From Streptomyces cirratus (GTDB lineage: Bacteria; Actinomycetota; Actinomycetes; Streptomycetales; Streptomycetaceae), in assembly GCF_014650775.1 (NCBI RefSeq), contig NZ_BMVP01000010.1:161861-225860 (forward strand): a stretch of DNA of 64,000 nucleotides. Reading direction: 5' to 3'. A program made the position numbers and the translations under genes. This document shows, piece after piece, positions 17,566 through 25,788 of the stretch; position 1 is the stretch's first letter, and each line of letters begins with the position of its first letter. Under the pieces are notes generated by a model. The model worked only from the letters and a program-made list of their open reading frames with translations, did not search any database and was not told where the DNA came from.

Positions 17566-19800
17566 GTGCCCGAGCCCGGCAGCAGCGCCGAACCCTTTGC
17601 ACCCGAACCCGGCACACCCCGAGCCGGCACACTTGAACCCGGCACACCCGCACCCCGTACACCCCAACCCGGCACCCCCGCACCCGGTACGGCCGACGCC
17701 CGAGCCCCCCGCGCACGGCCGGCCCGGCGGGAGGTGCTCACCGCAGGGGCCGCCGCGGGCGCGGCCGCCCTCCTCGGCGCGGGCACCCCGGCCCGAGCCG
17801 CCGCCGCACCCGCCACACCGGCCCTGCCCGTCACTGCGGCCACCCCCACCCTGGCCCCGTACGCCTCCTACTGGTTCCCGGACTCGCTCCCCCCGGGCGT
17901 CCCCGGTCCCGGGATCACCTGGCGCTCCCTCACACAGTGGACGCCCGAATCGGACCCCGACCTGGCCCACAACACCGCGAGCGTCCCCCTCGCACCCCGC
18001 TTCGCCCCGGTGCCGCCGAATCCGGGCGCCCGCGCCGGCCAGGCCCGTATCGCCGCGCTGGTCTCCTTCGCGCCGACCGCGGCGAACCCCTCCCAGGGTT
18101 CCGCGACCGCCGACCACTACGCCCTCACCCACTGGGCGTACCTCGACGAGCTGGTGTTCTGGGGCGGCTCCGCCGGCGAGGGCATCGTGCTCGCGCCGAA
18201 CGCACCCGTCGTCGACGCCGCCCACCGCAACGGCGTCCCGGTCCTGGGCAACGTGTTCCTGCCGCCCGTCGCGTACGGCGGCGACCTCCAGTGGACCCGG
18301 GACCTCGTCCAACGGGACCCGCTGGGCCGTTTCCCGGTCGCGGACAAGCTCGTCGCGGTGGCGCGGGCCTATGGCTTCGACGGCTGGTTCGTCAACGCCG
18401 AGACCGACGGCGGGGACAGCGCCCTCGCCACCCGCATGCGGGAGTTCCTGCGCGCGCTGCGCGCCGCGGGCGAGCCGCACGGCCTGCGGATCACCTGGTA
18501 CGACGCGATGAACAGCACCGGCCGGGTCGGCTGGCAGGGCGAACTGAACGCCCTCAACCAGGAGTTCTTCGAGGACCGGGCCGGCCCGGTCGCGGACGCG
18601 GTGTTCGTGGACTTCCGCTGGGACGCGCGCTCCTTGGCGGCCTCCGGCGCGCTCGCCGAGCGGCTGGGCCGCAGCCGCCACGAGTTGTGGGCGGCCGTGG
18701 ACACCGAGTCCCGGGGCTGGGACGCGCCCGTCGACTGGGACGCCATCGTCCCGCGCGGGCGCGACCACGTCGTCAGCTACGGCTTCTACCGGCCCGAGTG
18801 GACGCTCGGCCACCTCACCGACCGCTCCCCCGGCGCCTTCCACGAGGCCGACGACCGCTTCTGGACGGGCGCCTCCCTCGACCCGGCCCGCCCCGCGCCC
18901 GAAGCCGGCTGGAGGGCTCCGGCGACCGCCGTGGCGGACCGCTCGACCGTCGTCGCGCTGCCCTTCGCCTGCGCCTTCAACACCGGGCACGGGCTGCGCT
19001 GGTACGAGGACGGGAAGGTCACCTCGGACGCGCCGTGGAACCACCTCGGGCTCCAGGACCGGCTCCCGGGCCGCCGCTGGGTGGTGGACACAGCAGGGCA
19101 ACGCCCCGCCGTGACGCTGGACTTCGCCGGAGCCTGGCGCGGCGGCTCCAGCCTGCTCGTGGCGGGCGGGCTGAGCGCCCCGGCCGTGATCGGCCTGCAC
19201 TGCACCCGCCTGCCGCTGTCCGGCCGCACCGTCGTGGAACTGGTCCATGCCACCGAGTCGGGGACGGTGGCGGTGGAGGTCGGGATCGCGCTGCGCGAGC
19301 CCGCCGCCCCGGGCGAGCCGCTCCCCTACCGCTGGCTCAAGGCCGCGACCCGCAGCGCCGGGTACGGCTGGCTGCGCGCCCGGGCCGTGCTCGACGCGCC
19401 GCGCGGGACGACCGCGTACGCGATCGCCGTACGGATCACCCCGCGCGGGACGATGCCGGTGCGCTGGCGGCTCGGGGCCCTGTCGGTGCGCGACACCGCA
19501 GCGCAGCGGCCCCCGGCCGCCCCGAGTGCCCTGGGAGTGGACGCCTCGGCCCAGCGGGACGGCACGGCCTGGCTCCGCCTCTCCTGGCACCGGGCAGCCG
19601 GGCCGGTCCGCCACTACGAGGTGCACCGGCGCCTGCCCGACGGCGCCCGGCGCTTCCTCGGCGGCACCTGCGGCACAGCCCTGTACCTGCCCGCCGTCAC
19701 CCGCTCCGGCGCGGAGCCCGCGGCGGCGTTCGAGGTCCGGGCCGTGGACGAGCTGTACGCCGTCTCCGGCGCGGCCCGCACCACCCTGCGGTGGGCCTGA
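17566..19800 (+). CDS. Secreted GH85 endo-beta-N-acetylglucosaminidase
   Basis: This 744-residue enzyme should cut the chitobiose core of N-linked glycans (GlcNAc-beta-1,4-GlcNAc). The GH85 signature WFVNAE carries the catalytic Asn/Glu pair (about N277 and E279); SYWFPDSL and LGNVFLPP are also family-like. A twin-arginine signal starts at RREVL (residues 54-55) and has a hydrophobic stretch ending ARA-A near residue 80, so export is by Tat. Unusually, about 50 residues of PGTPAP-like repeats precede the twin arginines; the GTG at 17566 has GAGGAG upstream, so this extension is probably translated. The C-terminal part (about 640-744) is beta-rich and Fn3-like. It ends 3 nt before the convergent gluK stop, with no obvious terminator. 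Confidence 0.88.
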   Translation: MPEPGSSAEPFAPEPGTPRAGTLEPGTPAPRTPQPGTPAPGTADARAPRARPARREVLTAGAAAGAAALLGAGTPARAAAAPATPALPVTAATPTLAPYASYWFPDSLPPGVPGPGITWRSLTQWTPESDPDLAHNTASVPLAPRFAPVPPNPGARAGQARIAALVSFAPTAANPSQGSATADHYALTHWAYLDELVFWGGSAGEGIVLAPNAPVVDAAHRNGVPVLGNVFLPPVAYGGDLQWTRDLVQRDPLGRFPVADKLVAVARAYGFDGWFVNAETDGGDSALATRMREFLRALRAAGEPHGLRITWYDAMNSTGRVGWQGELNALNQEFFEDRAGPVADAVFVDFRWDARSLAASGALAERLGRSRHELWAAVDTESRGWDAPVDWDAIVPRGRDHVVSYGFYRPEWTLGHLTDRSPGAFHEADDRFWTGASLDPARPAPEAGWRAPATAVADRSTVVALPFACAFNTGHGLRWYEDGKVTSDAPWNHLGLQDRLPGRRWVVDTAGQRPAVTLDFAGAWRGGSSLLVAGGLSAPAVIGLHCTRLPLSGRTVVELVHATESGTVAVEVGIALREPAAPGEPLPYRWLKAATRSAGYGWLRARAVLDAPRGTTAYAIAVRITPRGTMPVRWRLGALSVRDTAAQRPPAAPSALGVDASAQRDGTAWLRLSWHRAAGPVRHYEVHRRLPDGARRFLGGTCGTALYLPAVTRSGAEPAAAFEVRAVDELYAVSGAARTTLRWA
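17584..17700 (+). repeat. Short Pro/Gly/Thr-coding repeat in GH85 leader
   Basis: Degenerate units built on CCCGGCACACCC or GCACCCGGTACG recur through this stretch, encoding PGTP/APGT/PRTP units before the Tat motif. The periodicity suggests slippage expansion. It lies wholly within the GH85 gene. Confidence 0.6.
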
Positions 19801-19803
19801 GCG

Positions 19804-21216
19804 TCAGGAGGCGTGGGGGGCGGTGCGCGGGACCGTGACCGTCACGCGCAGCCCGTGGGGCGGGTTCGTCGCATACGAGAGGGACCCGCCGCCCGAGGCG
19901 AGCAGCGCCCGGGAGATGGACAGTCCGAGGCCGGAGCCCTTGACGTTCTGGTGGCGTCCGCTGCGCCAGAAGCGGTCGCCGATCCGCTGGAGTTCCTCCT
20001 CGGTGAGGCCGGGGCCGCGGTCGGCGACGACCACGTGGACCGAGCGGTCCTGCGCGGTGACCGACACCTCGACCTCCTCTCCCTCGGGGGTGAACTTGAG
20101 GGCGTTGTCGATGACGGCGTCCAGGGCGCTGGACAGCGCGATGGGATCGGCCCACCCGGTGACGGCGGAGGGCCCGGTCTCCGTCAGCCGTACGCCCTTC
20201 TCCTCGGCGTAGGGACGCCAGGCGGCGACCCGTTCGGCGGTGAGGGCGCCGATGTCGGTCAGGCTGATCTCGGCGGTGGCGTGCTCGGCCAGCGCCAGGT
20301 CCAGCAGGTCGTCCAGGACCTGCGTCAGGCGTTTGCCCTCGGTGCGTACGGAGGCGATCTCCGCGTTGCCCTCGGGCAGTTCGAGGGCGAGCAGCTCGAT
20401 CCGCAGGAGCAGCGCGGCGAGCGGGTTGCGCAGCTGGTGGGAGGCGTCGGCGACGAACGCCCGCTGCTGCTCCAGTACGTCTTCCACGTTGTCGGCCATC
20501 TCGTTGAACGAGTGGGCCAGGCGCTGGAGTTCCGGCGGGCCGCCGGCGGCGGCGACGCGGGAGTTCATCCGTCCGGTGGCGATGCCGTGGGCGGCGGCGT
20601 CCAGGGTCCGGACGGGCTTGAGGACCCAGCTGGTGAGCCGCAGGGCGGCCCCGAACGCCAGCAGCATGGCGGCGGCGAGACCGCCCGCGATCAGCAGCCA
20701 GCCCTGCAGGATCCGCCCCCGCAGCTGGCCGGTGGGCGATTCGGTGGCTACCACGGCGACGACGTCCCCGTCGAGGACGACCGGGGAGGCGACGAGGAGT
20801 TTCCCCTGGGTCTGCCAGGGCCACACCTGGCCCGGGTCGTGGCTCCGGCGTCCGGCCAGGGCTTCCTCGAAGGCCCGGCGGCCCTCGCCGGACTCCGGGA
20901 GCTGCCACCAGCCGGGGGCGCGGACCATGGCGTTGTCGTCGCGGTAGAAGATGCCGACGCGGATGCCGTACAGCTCCTGGTAGCGGGCCAGTTCCAGCTG
21001 GAGGGTCTCGCGGCGCTGGCCCGCGCCGGGGGCGGCCGAGCCCTCGGAGTCGATGACGAACTGGGCGAGGGCGGCGAAGCGGGCGCTGTCGTCGATCCGG
21101 TCGACGACCACCTTCTGCTGCTGGCCCGCGGCCAGGCTGACGGCGAGCGGGAAGCCGAGCGCGAGCAGGACGCCCGCCATGAGGACGATGAGCAGGGGGA
21201 GCAGTCGGGCGCGCAC
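19804..21216 (-). CDS. gluK: Sensor histidine kinase GluK
   Basis: This is a 470-residue sensor kinase: a short N-terminal membrane helix (LLPLLIVLMAGVLLALGF), an extracellular sensing region of about 130 residues, a second helix (LLIAGGLAAAMLLAF), HAMP, HisKA with DASHQLRNP (H about 260) and HATPase_c with DNALKFTPEG and the G boxes. The GTG at 21216 is 14 nt after the gluR stop. From memory, S. coelicolor GluR-GluK senses glutamate and controls the adjacent gluABCD; the identical arrangement here (divergent from gluA) supports the name. It ends 3 nt from the convergent GH85 stop. Confidence 0.82.
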   Translation of the reverse strand: MRARLLPLLIVLMAGVLLALGFPLAVSLAAGQQQKVVVDRIDDSARFAALAQFVIDSEGSAAPGAGQRRETLQLELARYQELYGIRVGIFYRDDNAMVRAPGWWQLPESGEGRRAFEEALAGRRSHDPGQVWPWQTQGKLLVASPVVLDGDVVAVVATESPTGQLRGRILQGWLLIAGGLAAAMLLAFGAALRLTSWVLKPVRTLDAAAHGIATGRMNSRVAAAGGPPELQRLAHSFNEMADNVEDVLEQQRAFVADASHQLRNPLAALLLRIELLALELPEGNAEIASVRTEGKRLTQVLDDLLDLALAEHATAEISLTDIGALTAERVAAWRPYAEEKGVRLTETGPSAVTGWADPIALSSALDAVIDNALKFTPEGEEVEVSVTAQDRSVHVVVADRGPGLTEEELQRIGDRFWRSGRHQNVKGSGLGLSISRALLASGGGSLSYATNPPHGLRVTVTVPRTAPHAS

Positions 21217-21229
21217 GACGGGATTTCCG

Positions 21230-21946
21230 CTAGGGGGCGGCCGGGGCGACGAGCCGGTAGCCCACCCCGCGGACGGTTTCGATGAGGGCCGGCATGCGCA
21301 GCTTGGAGCGCAGCGAGGCGACGTGGACTTCGAGGGTCCGCCCGGTGCCCTCCCAACTGGTGCGCCACACCTCGCTGATGATCTGCTCGCGCCGGAAGAC
21401 GACCCCGGGGCGCTGGGCGAGCAGCGCGAGCAGGTCGAACTCCTTGCGGGTGAGGGGGACGTCGGCGCCGTCCACGGTGACGCGGCGGGTGGGCAGCTCG
21501 ATGGCGACGGGGCCGAGCCGGACCACGGACGGGGCGCCGGTCCCGGTGGCGGCTGCCTCTTCGGAGGCGCCGGTGCGGCGGGCGACGGCATGGATGCGGG
21601 CGAGGAGCTCGCCGGTGTCGTAGGGCTTGACCACGTAGTCGTCGGCGCCCATGTTCAGGCCGTGGATGCGGGAGCGTACGTCGCCGCGCGCGGTCACCAT
21701 GATCACGGGCGTGGCGGTGCGCTTGCGGATCTTGCCGCACACCTCGTAGCCGTCCTGGTCGGGCAGGCCGAGGTCGAGCAGGATCACACCGTAGGGCGGG
21801 GCGGAGGGCTGGGCACCGGGCGGCAGCAGGGCGTGGAGGGCCTCCTCGCCGCTGCGGGCATGGGTGACCTGGAAGCCGTGCCGGGCGAGGATCGCGGACA
21901 GCGCGGCGGCGACGTGGTCGTCGTCCTCGACGAGCAGCAGTCTCAC
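21230..21946 (-). CDS. gluR: OmpR-family response regulator GluR
   Basis: This is a 238-residue response regulator with a receiver domain (VEDDDHVAAAL acidic pocket, phospho-Asp in LLDLGLPDQDG at about residue 56, Lys in VVKPYD) and an OmpR-type winged helix (VPLTRKEFDLLALL, then TVRGVGYRL). The GTG at 21946 has GAGGAAGGGG upstream. It is co-transcribed with gluK (13-nt gap) and divergent from gluA, so the 279-bp intergenic region is the expected GluR target. The glutamate role is inferred from position and from the known S. coelicolor pair. Confidence 0.82.
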   Translation of the reverse strand: MRLLLVEDDDHVAAALSAILARHGFQVTHARSGEEALHALLPPGAQPSAPPYGVILLDLGLPDQDGYEVCGKIRKRTATPVIMVTARGDVRSRIHGLNMGADDYVVKPYDTGELLARIHAVARRTGASEEAAATGTGAPSVVRLGPVAIELPTRRVTVDGADVPLTRKEFDLLALLAQRPGVVFRREQIISEVWRTSWEGTGRTLEVHVASLRSKLRMPALIETVRGVGYRLVAPAAP

Positions 21947-21990
21947 GGGGCCCCTTCCTCTGTTGGTCCGTGGCGCACGGCGTGGCCACC

Positions 21991-22010
21991 CTGCATCCAC
22001 GCCGATGCAG
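21991..22010. promoter_or_regulatory. Inverted repeat in gluR-gluA intergenic region
   Basis: CTGCATC (21991-21997) and GATGCAG (22004-22010) form a 7-bp inverted repeat with a 6-nt spacer, 45-64 nt upstream of the gluR start. A second weak dyad, TGACGG/CCGTCA (22163-22184), lies about 40-60 nt before gluA. Either could be a regulator site or an RNA hairpin. Confidence 0.35.
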
Positions 22011-22225
22011 ACTCCCACGTCAAGAGGGTTCCGGTCTTGCGAGTCTTCCGTTATGCACCCGGTACGCGTAAGAAGAGGCGCGCAAGGGAGCGGATCGCGG
22101 TCGCCCACGGAGCGTATCCGGGCGAGGCCGGATCGTTATGCTCAATTCTCCCTCAGATGTGATGACGGTGTGAGTTCCCCGTCACTACTGTCCTCCCAAC
22201 CGACGGAGGACGGAGCAAGAAGCCG

Positions 22226-23011
22226 ATGAGCGGAGTATCAGTGACCAAGGACGTGCAGGACGCGGCCGGTGCCGCGGACGACCTGGTCGTACTGAGCAAC
22301 GTCAACAAGCACTTCGGCGCGCTGCACGTGCTTCAGAACATCGATCTGAGCATTGCCCGCGGTGAGGTCGTCGTGGTGATCGGTCCCTCGGGATCGGGCA
22401 AGTCCACGCTGTGCCGGACCATCAACCGGCTGGAGACGATCGATTCGGGGACCATCACGGTCGACGGCAAGGAACTGCCTTCCGAGGGCAGGGAGTTGGC
22501 GCGGCTGCGGGCCGATGTCGGCATGGTCTTCCAGTCCTTCAACCTGTTCGCGCACAAGACGGTGCTGCAGAACGTGATGCTGGGACAGCTCAAGGTCCGC
22601 AAGACGGACCAGGCGGCGGCGCTGGAGAAGGCGAAGTCGCTGCTGGACCGGGTGGGGGTCGGCTCGCAGGCGGACAAGTACCCGGCGCAGCTCTCCGGTG
22701 GCCAGCAGCAGCGCGTGGCGATCGCCCGGGCGCTGGCGATGGACCCGAAGGTGATGCTGTTCGACGAGCCGACCTCGGCTCTCGACCCGGAGATGATCAA
22801 CGAGGTGCTGGAGGTCATGCAGCAGCTCGCCCGGGAGGGCATGACGATGGTGGTCGTCACGCACGAGATGGGCTTCGCCCGCTCCGCGGCCAACCGGGTC
22901 GTCTTCATGGCGGACGGGAAGATCGTCGAAGAGGCCGCGCCGGAGCAGTTCTTCGCCAACCCGCGCAGCGACCGTGCCAAGGACTTCCTGTCGAAGATCC
23001 TGCACCACTGA
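22226..23011 (+). CDS. gluA: Glutamate ABC transporter ATPase GluA
   Basis: This is a 261-residue ABC ATPase of the polar amino acid uptake type. Walker A GPSGSGKST is at about residues 53-61, the signature is LSGGQQQR, Walker B with the D-loop reads MLFDEPTSALD, and the switch His is in VVVTHEMGFAR. The ATG at 22226 has a GGAG 10 nt upstream. It is the first gene of gluABCD and energises import by GluC/GluD. Confidence 0.93.
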   Translation: MSGVSVTKDVQDAAGAADDLVVLSNVNKHFGALHVLQNIDLSIARGEVVVVIGPSGSGKSTLCRTINRLETIDSGTITVDGKELPSEGRELARLRADVGMVFQSFNLFAHKTVLQNVMLGQLKVRKTDQAAALEKAKSLLDRVGVGSQADKYPAQLSGGQQQRVAIARALAMDPKVMLFDEPTSALDPEMINEVLEVMQQLAREGMTMVVVTHEMGFARSAANRVVFMADGKIVEEAAPEQFFANPRSDRAKDFLSKILHH

Positions 23012-23029
23012 CGGTCCTTGTCTGGTAGT

Positions 23030-23050
23030 GATCCGGTGGCGGCCCGGATC
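23030..23050 (+). promoter_or_regulatory. Intra-operon hairpin between gluA and gluB
   Basis: GATCCGG (23030-23036) and CCGGATC (23044-23050) form a 7-bp stem with a 7-nt loop, 49 nt before the gluB start. It could protect the gluB mRNA from upstream decay or attenuate transcription. Confidence 0.45.
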
Positions 23051-23098
23051 CACGTGTCGCTCGCCGTCCAACAACGTCTGATCCGAGGGAAGTTCACG

Positions 23099-23950
23099 AT
23101 GAAGCTTTACAAGGCCGGTGCGGCCGTGGCCGCGGCCGTCGCTCTCGCCCTGACCGCGACCGCCTGCGGCGGCGGCAGCAGCGACAAGTCCTCCGGCGGC
23201 GACTCGGCCGGTGGTGGCAAGGGCAAGATCGTCATCGGCATCAAGTTCGACCAGCCGGGTGTGGGTCTCAAGACCCCGGACGGCAAGTTCACCGGGTTCG
23301 ACGTCGACGTCGCGACGTACGTGGCCAAGGAACTCGGCTACGAGGCCAACCAGATCGAGTTCAAGCAGGCCGTCAGCTCCGAGCGCGAGAACCTGATCGC
23401 CAACGGCGACGTCAAGCTGGTCGTCGCGAGCTACTCGATCAACGACAAGCGCAAGGAGAAGGTCGACTTCGCCGGCCCGTACTTCCTCGCCCACCAGGAC
23501 CTGCTGGTCCGCGCCGACGAGACCTCGATCACCAAGGCCGAGGACCTCAACAAGAAGAAGCTCTGCTCCGTCACCGGCTCCACCTCGGCGCAGAACGTCA
23601 AGACCAAGCTCGCTCCCGAGGCGGACCTCCAGCAGTTCCCCGGCTACTCCGAGTGCCTCACCGGCCTGGAGAACAAGGCCGTGGACGCCCTGACCACGGA
23701 CAACTCGATCCTCGCGGGCTACGCCGCGCAGGAGAAGAACAAGGGCAAGTTCAAGCTGGCCGGGCTGAGCCTGAGCAACGAGAACTACGGCATCGGCCTC
23801 AAGAAGGGCGACAAGGACCTGCAGACCAAGGTCAACGCCGCCCTCAAGAAGATGGTCACCGACGGTGCCTGGGACGCGGCCGTGAAGAAGAACTTCGGGC
23901 CGGCCGACTACAAGAACGAGCCTGCCCCGCAGATCACCGAAGGCAGCTGA
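23099..23950 (+). CDS. gluB: Glutamate-binding lipoprotein GluB
   Basis: This is a 283-residue extracellular solute-binding protein of family 3. The N-terminus has a Lys, a hydrophobic core and the lipobox LTATAC, so the mature protein is membrane-anchored through a lipid-modified Cys followed by a Gly/Ser linker. Binding-fold landmarks are GKFTGFDVDVATYVAKELG and SYSINDKRKEKVDFAGPY. The ATG at 23099 has GAGGGAAG upstream; the upstream in-frame stretch from 23018 is not part of the gene. Strong hairpins on both sides suggest it is expressed above the permease genes, as usual for binding proteins. Confidence 0.93.
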   Translation: MKLYKAGAAVAAAVALALTATACGGGSSDKSSGGDSAGGGKGKIVIGIKFDQPGVGLKTPDGKFTGFDVDVATYVAKELGYEANQIEFKQAVSSERENLIANGDVKLVVASYSINDKRKEKVDFAGPYFLAHQDLLVRADETSITKAEDLNKKKLCSVTGSTSAQNVKTKLAPEADLQQFPGYSECLTGLENKAVDALTTDNSILAGYAAQEKNKGKFKLAGLSLSNENYGIGLKKGDKDLQTKVNAALKKMVTDGAWDAAVKKNFGPADYKNEPAPQITEGS

Positions 23951-23954
23951 TTCC

Positions 23955-24007
23955 CCGGTGGGGAGCGTCGCCGCCCGCCTGCCGCGGGCGTCGGCGCACC
24001 CCACCGG
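23955..24007 (+). terminator. Hairpin between gluB and gluC (partial terminator)
   Basis: The arms CCGGTGGGG (23955-23963) and CCCCACCGG (23999-24007) pair perfectly over 9 bp and enclose a second GC-rich stem (GCCCGC/GCGGGC). It starts 4 nt after the gluB stop and ends 26 nt before gluC. There is no U tract, so it probably lets some transcription through and lowers gluCD relative to gluB. Confidence 0.6.
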
Positions 24008-24033
24008 CCATCCTGGGGAGAGCGCAGGGCAAC

Positions 24034-24708
24034 GTGTTCGACTTTCTTGATTCCGGGCAGTACGACCTGCTCGGAGCCTTCTGGGTGACGGTTCAGCTCA
24101 CCCTCTACTCGGCGGCGGGCTCCCTCATATGGGGCACCGTCCTGGCCGGGATACGGGTCAGCCCGGTCCCGCTGATGCGCGGCTTCGCCGCCGTGTACGT
24201 CAACGTGGTGCGCAACACGCCGCTGACCGCGCTGATCCTCGGCTGCTCACTGGGCCTCAGCCAGACCCTGGGCATCACGCTCGGCGGTGACACCTTCAAG
24301 GAGACCGGCTTCCGGCTGGCCGTCCTCGGCCTGACCGCCTACACCGGCACCTTCGTCTGCGAGGCGCTGCGCTCCGGCATCAACACCGTGCCCGTCGGGC
24401 AGGCCGAGGCCGCCCGCGCGCTGGGTCTGAGCTTCTTCCAGGTGCTCACGCTGATCGTGCTCCCCCAGGCCTTCCGGGCGGTCATCGCCCCCCTCGCGAA
24501 CGTGCTGATCGCCCTCACCAAGAACACCACGGTGGCGGCGGCCATCGGCGTGGCCGAAGCGGCCCTGCTGATGAAGGAAATGATCGAGAACGAGGCGCAG
24601 GCGCTCTTCGAGGTCTTCGCGGTGTTCGCCTTCGGCTTCGTCGTACTCACCCTCCCCACCGGCCTGCTGCTCGGCTGGGCGGCCAAGCGAATGGCGGTGA
24701 AGCGATGA
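24034..24708 (+). CDS. gluC: Glutamate ABC permease GluC
   Basis: This is a 224-residue inner-membrane permease of the HisM/GlnP type. It starts at GTG 24034 (MFDFLDSGQYDLLGAF) with AGGG upstream. Membrane helices run through the protein, and the EAA loop that contacts the ATPase reads EAARALGLSFFQVLTLIVLPQAF. Its last 4 nt (ATGA, 24705-24708) overlap the gluD start, indicating translational coupling. Confidence 0.9.
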   Translation: MFDFLDSGQYDLLGAFWVTVQLTLYSAAGSLIWGTVLAGIRVSPVPLMRGFAAVYVNVVRNTPLTALILGCSLGLSQTLGITLGGDTFKETGFRLAVLGLTAYTGTFVCEALRSGINTVPVGQAEAARALGLSFFQVLTLIVLPQAFRAVIAPLANVLIALTKNTTVAAAIGVAEAALLMKEMIENEAQALFEVFAVFAFGFVVLTLPTGLLLGWAAKRMAVKR

Positions 24709-25589
24709 GCACCGTGCTGTACGACACCCCCGGCCCGAAGGCCAAGGTCCGCAACTGGATCTACTCCGCCGTGTTCATCGTGCTGCTGGGCCTCGCCCTG
24801 TGGTGGGCGCTGGGCCTGATGGCGGACAAGCACCAGCTCGACGGCGACAAGTGGAGCCCGTTCGTCACCGACGGGCAGGTCTGGACGACGTTCCTGATCC
24901 CCGGCCTGCTGGAGACGCTGAAGGCCGGTGTGATCGCCATGGTGATCGCGCTTCCGCTCGGCGCGCTGTTCGGGATCGGCCGGCTCTCCGACCACGCCTG
25001 GGTGCGCGTCCCGGTCGGGGCGGTCGTGGAGTTCTTCCGCGCCATCCCGGTCCTGATGCTGATGCTGTTCGGCAGCGCCCTGTACGTGCAGTACTCCAGC
25101 GTCGAGTCCGAGATCCGGCCGCTGTACGCGGTGGTCACGGGCCTGGTCCTGTACAACGCCTCGGTCATCGCGGAGATCGTCCGCGCCGGCATCCAGTCGC
25201 TGCCGCGCGGACAGACGGACGCGGCCAAGGCGATCGGCATGCGCAAGGGCCAGACGATGGCCTACGTCCTGCTCCCGCAGGCCGTGACGGCCATGCTGCC
25301 GGCGCTGGTGAGCCAGCTCGTGGTGATCCTCAAGGACACCGCGCTCGGTGGCGCGGTCCTGGGTTACGGGGAGCTGCTGTCGATGAGCCGGCAGATCTCG
25401 GCGAACTACAGCAACACCATCCCGAGCCTGATCGTGATCGCGGCGCTGTTCGTCGCGGTGAACTACGGCCTCGCCTCGTCCGCCTCCTGGCTGGAGGGCC
25501 GGCTGCGGCAGTCGAAGAAGAGCACCGGCGCGGTCGTCGGTGTGGCGGAGGCCAGCGACCTGGCAACCGGCAACAACAGCGTGGGGTGA
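24705..25589 (+). CDS. gluD: Glutamate ABC permease GluD
   Basis: This is a 294-residue permease, with a longer N-terminus than GluC. The first helix is near residues 18-40 and the EAA-type loop reads TDAAKAIGMRKGQTMAYVLLPQAV. The C-terminal tail after the last helix is hydrophilic (about 30 residues). It overlaps gluC by 4 nt and is the last gene of the operon. A perfect terminator stem follows after 73 nt. Confidence 0.92.
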   Translation: MSTVLYDTPGPKAKVRNWIYSAVFIVLLGLALWWALGLMADKHQLDGDKWSPFVTDGQVWTTFLIPGLLETLKAGVIAMVIALPLGALFGIGRLSDHAWVRVPVGAVVEFFRAIPVLMLMLFGSALYVQYSSVESEIRPLYAVVTGLVLYNASVIAEIVRAGIQSLPRGQTDAAKAIGMRKGQTMAYVLLPQAVTAMLPALVSQLVVILKDTALGGAVLGYGELLSMSRQISANYSNTIPSLIVIAALFVAVNYGLASSASWLEGRLRQSKKSTGAVVGVAEASDLATGNNSVG

Positions 25590-25662
25590 CTCCCGGCCGA
25601 CGCGGACCGAGTGCCCGCTGACGGTAAGTCCGCTGATGCGAAGTCAGTCATAGTGCGTAGCC

Positions 25663-25698
25663 TGTGTGGTGCGGCGGAATCCTCCGCCGCACCACACA
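25663..25698 (+). terminator. Terminator of gluABCD
   Basis: A perfect 16-bp inverted repeat has arms at 25663-25678 and 25683-25698 with a 4-nt loop (ATCC). It lies 73 nt after gluD and 91 nt before the monooxygenase start. No U tract follows. Confidence 0.85.
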
Positions 25699-25788
25699 GT
25701 GCTGTCCGGACCGGTGTCACTTGACGCAGGCACTTCCAGTCGGTTGCATACGTTGTGTGATCACATACCGGACATCGGGAGCCGCATC

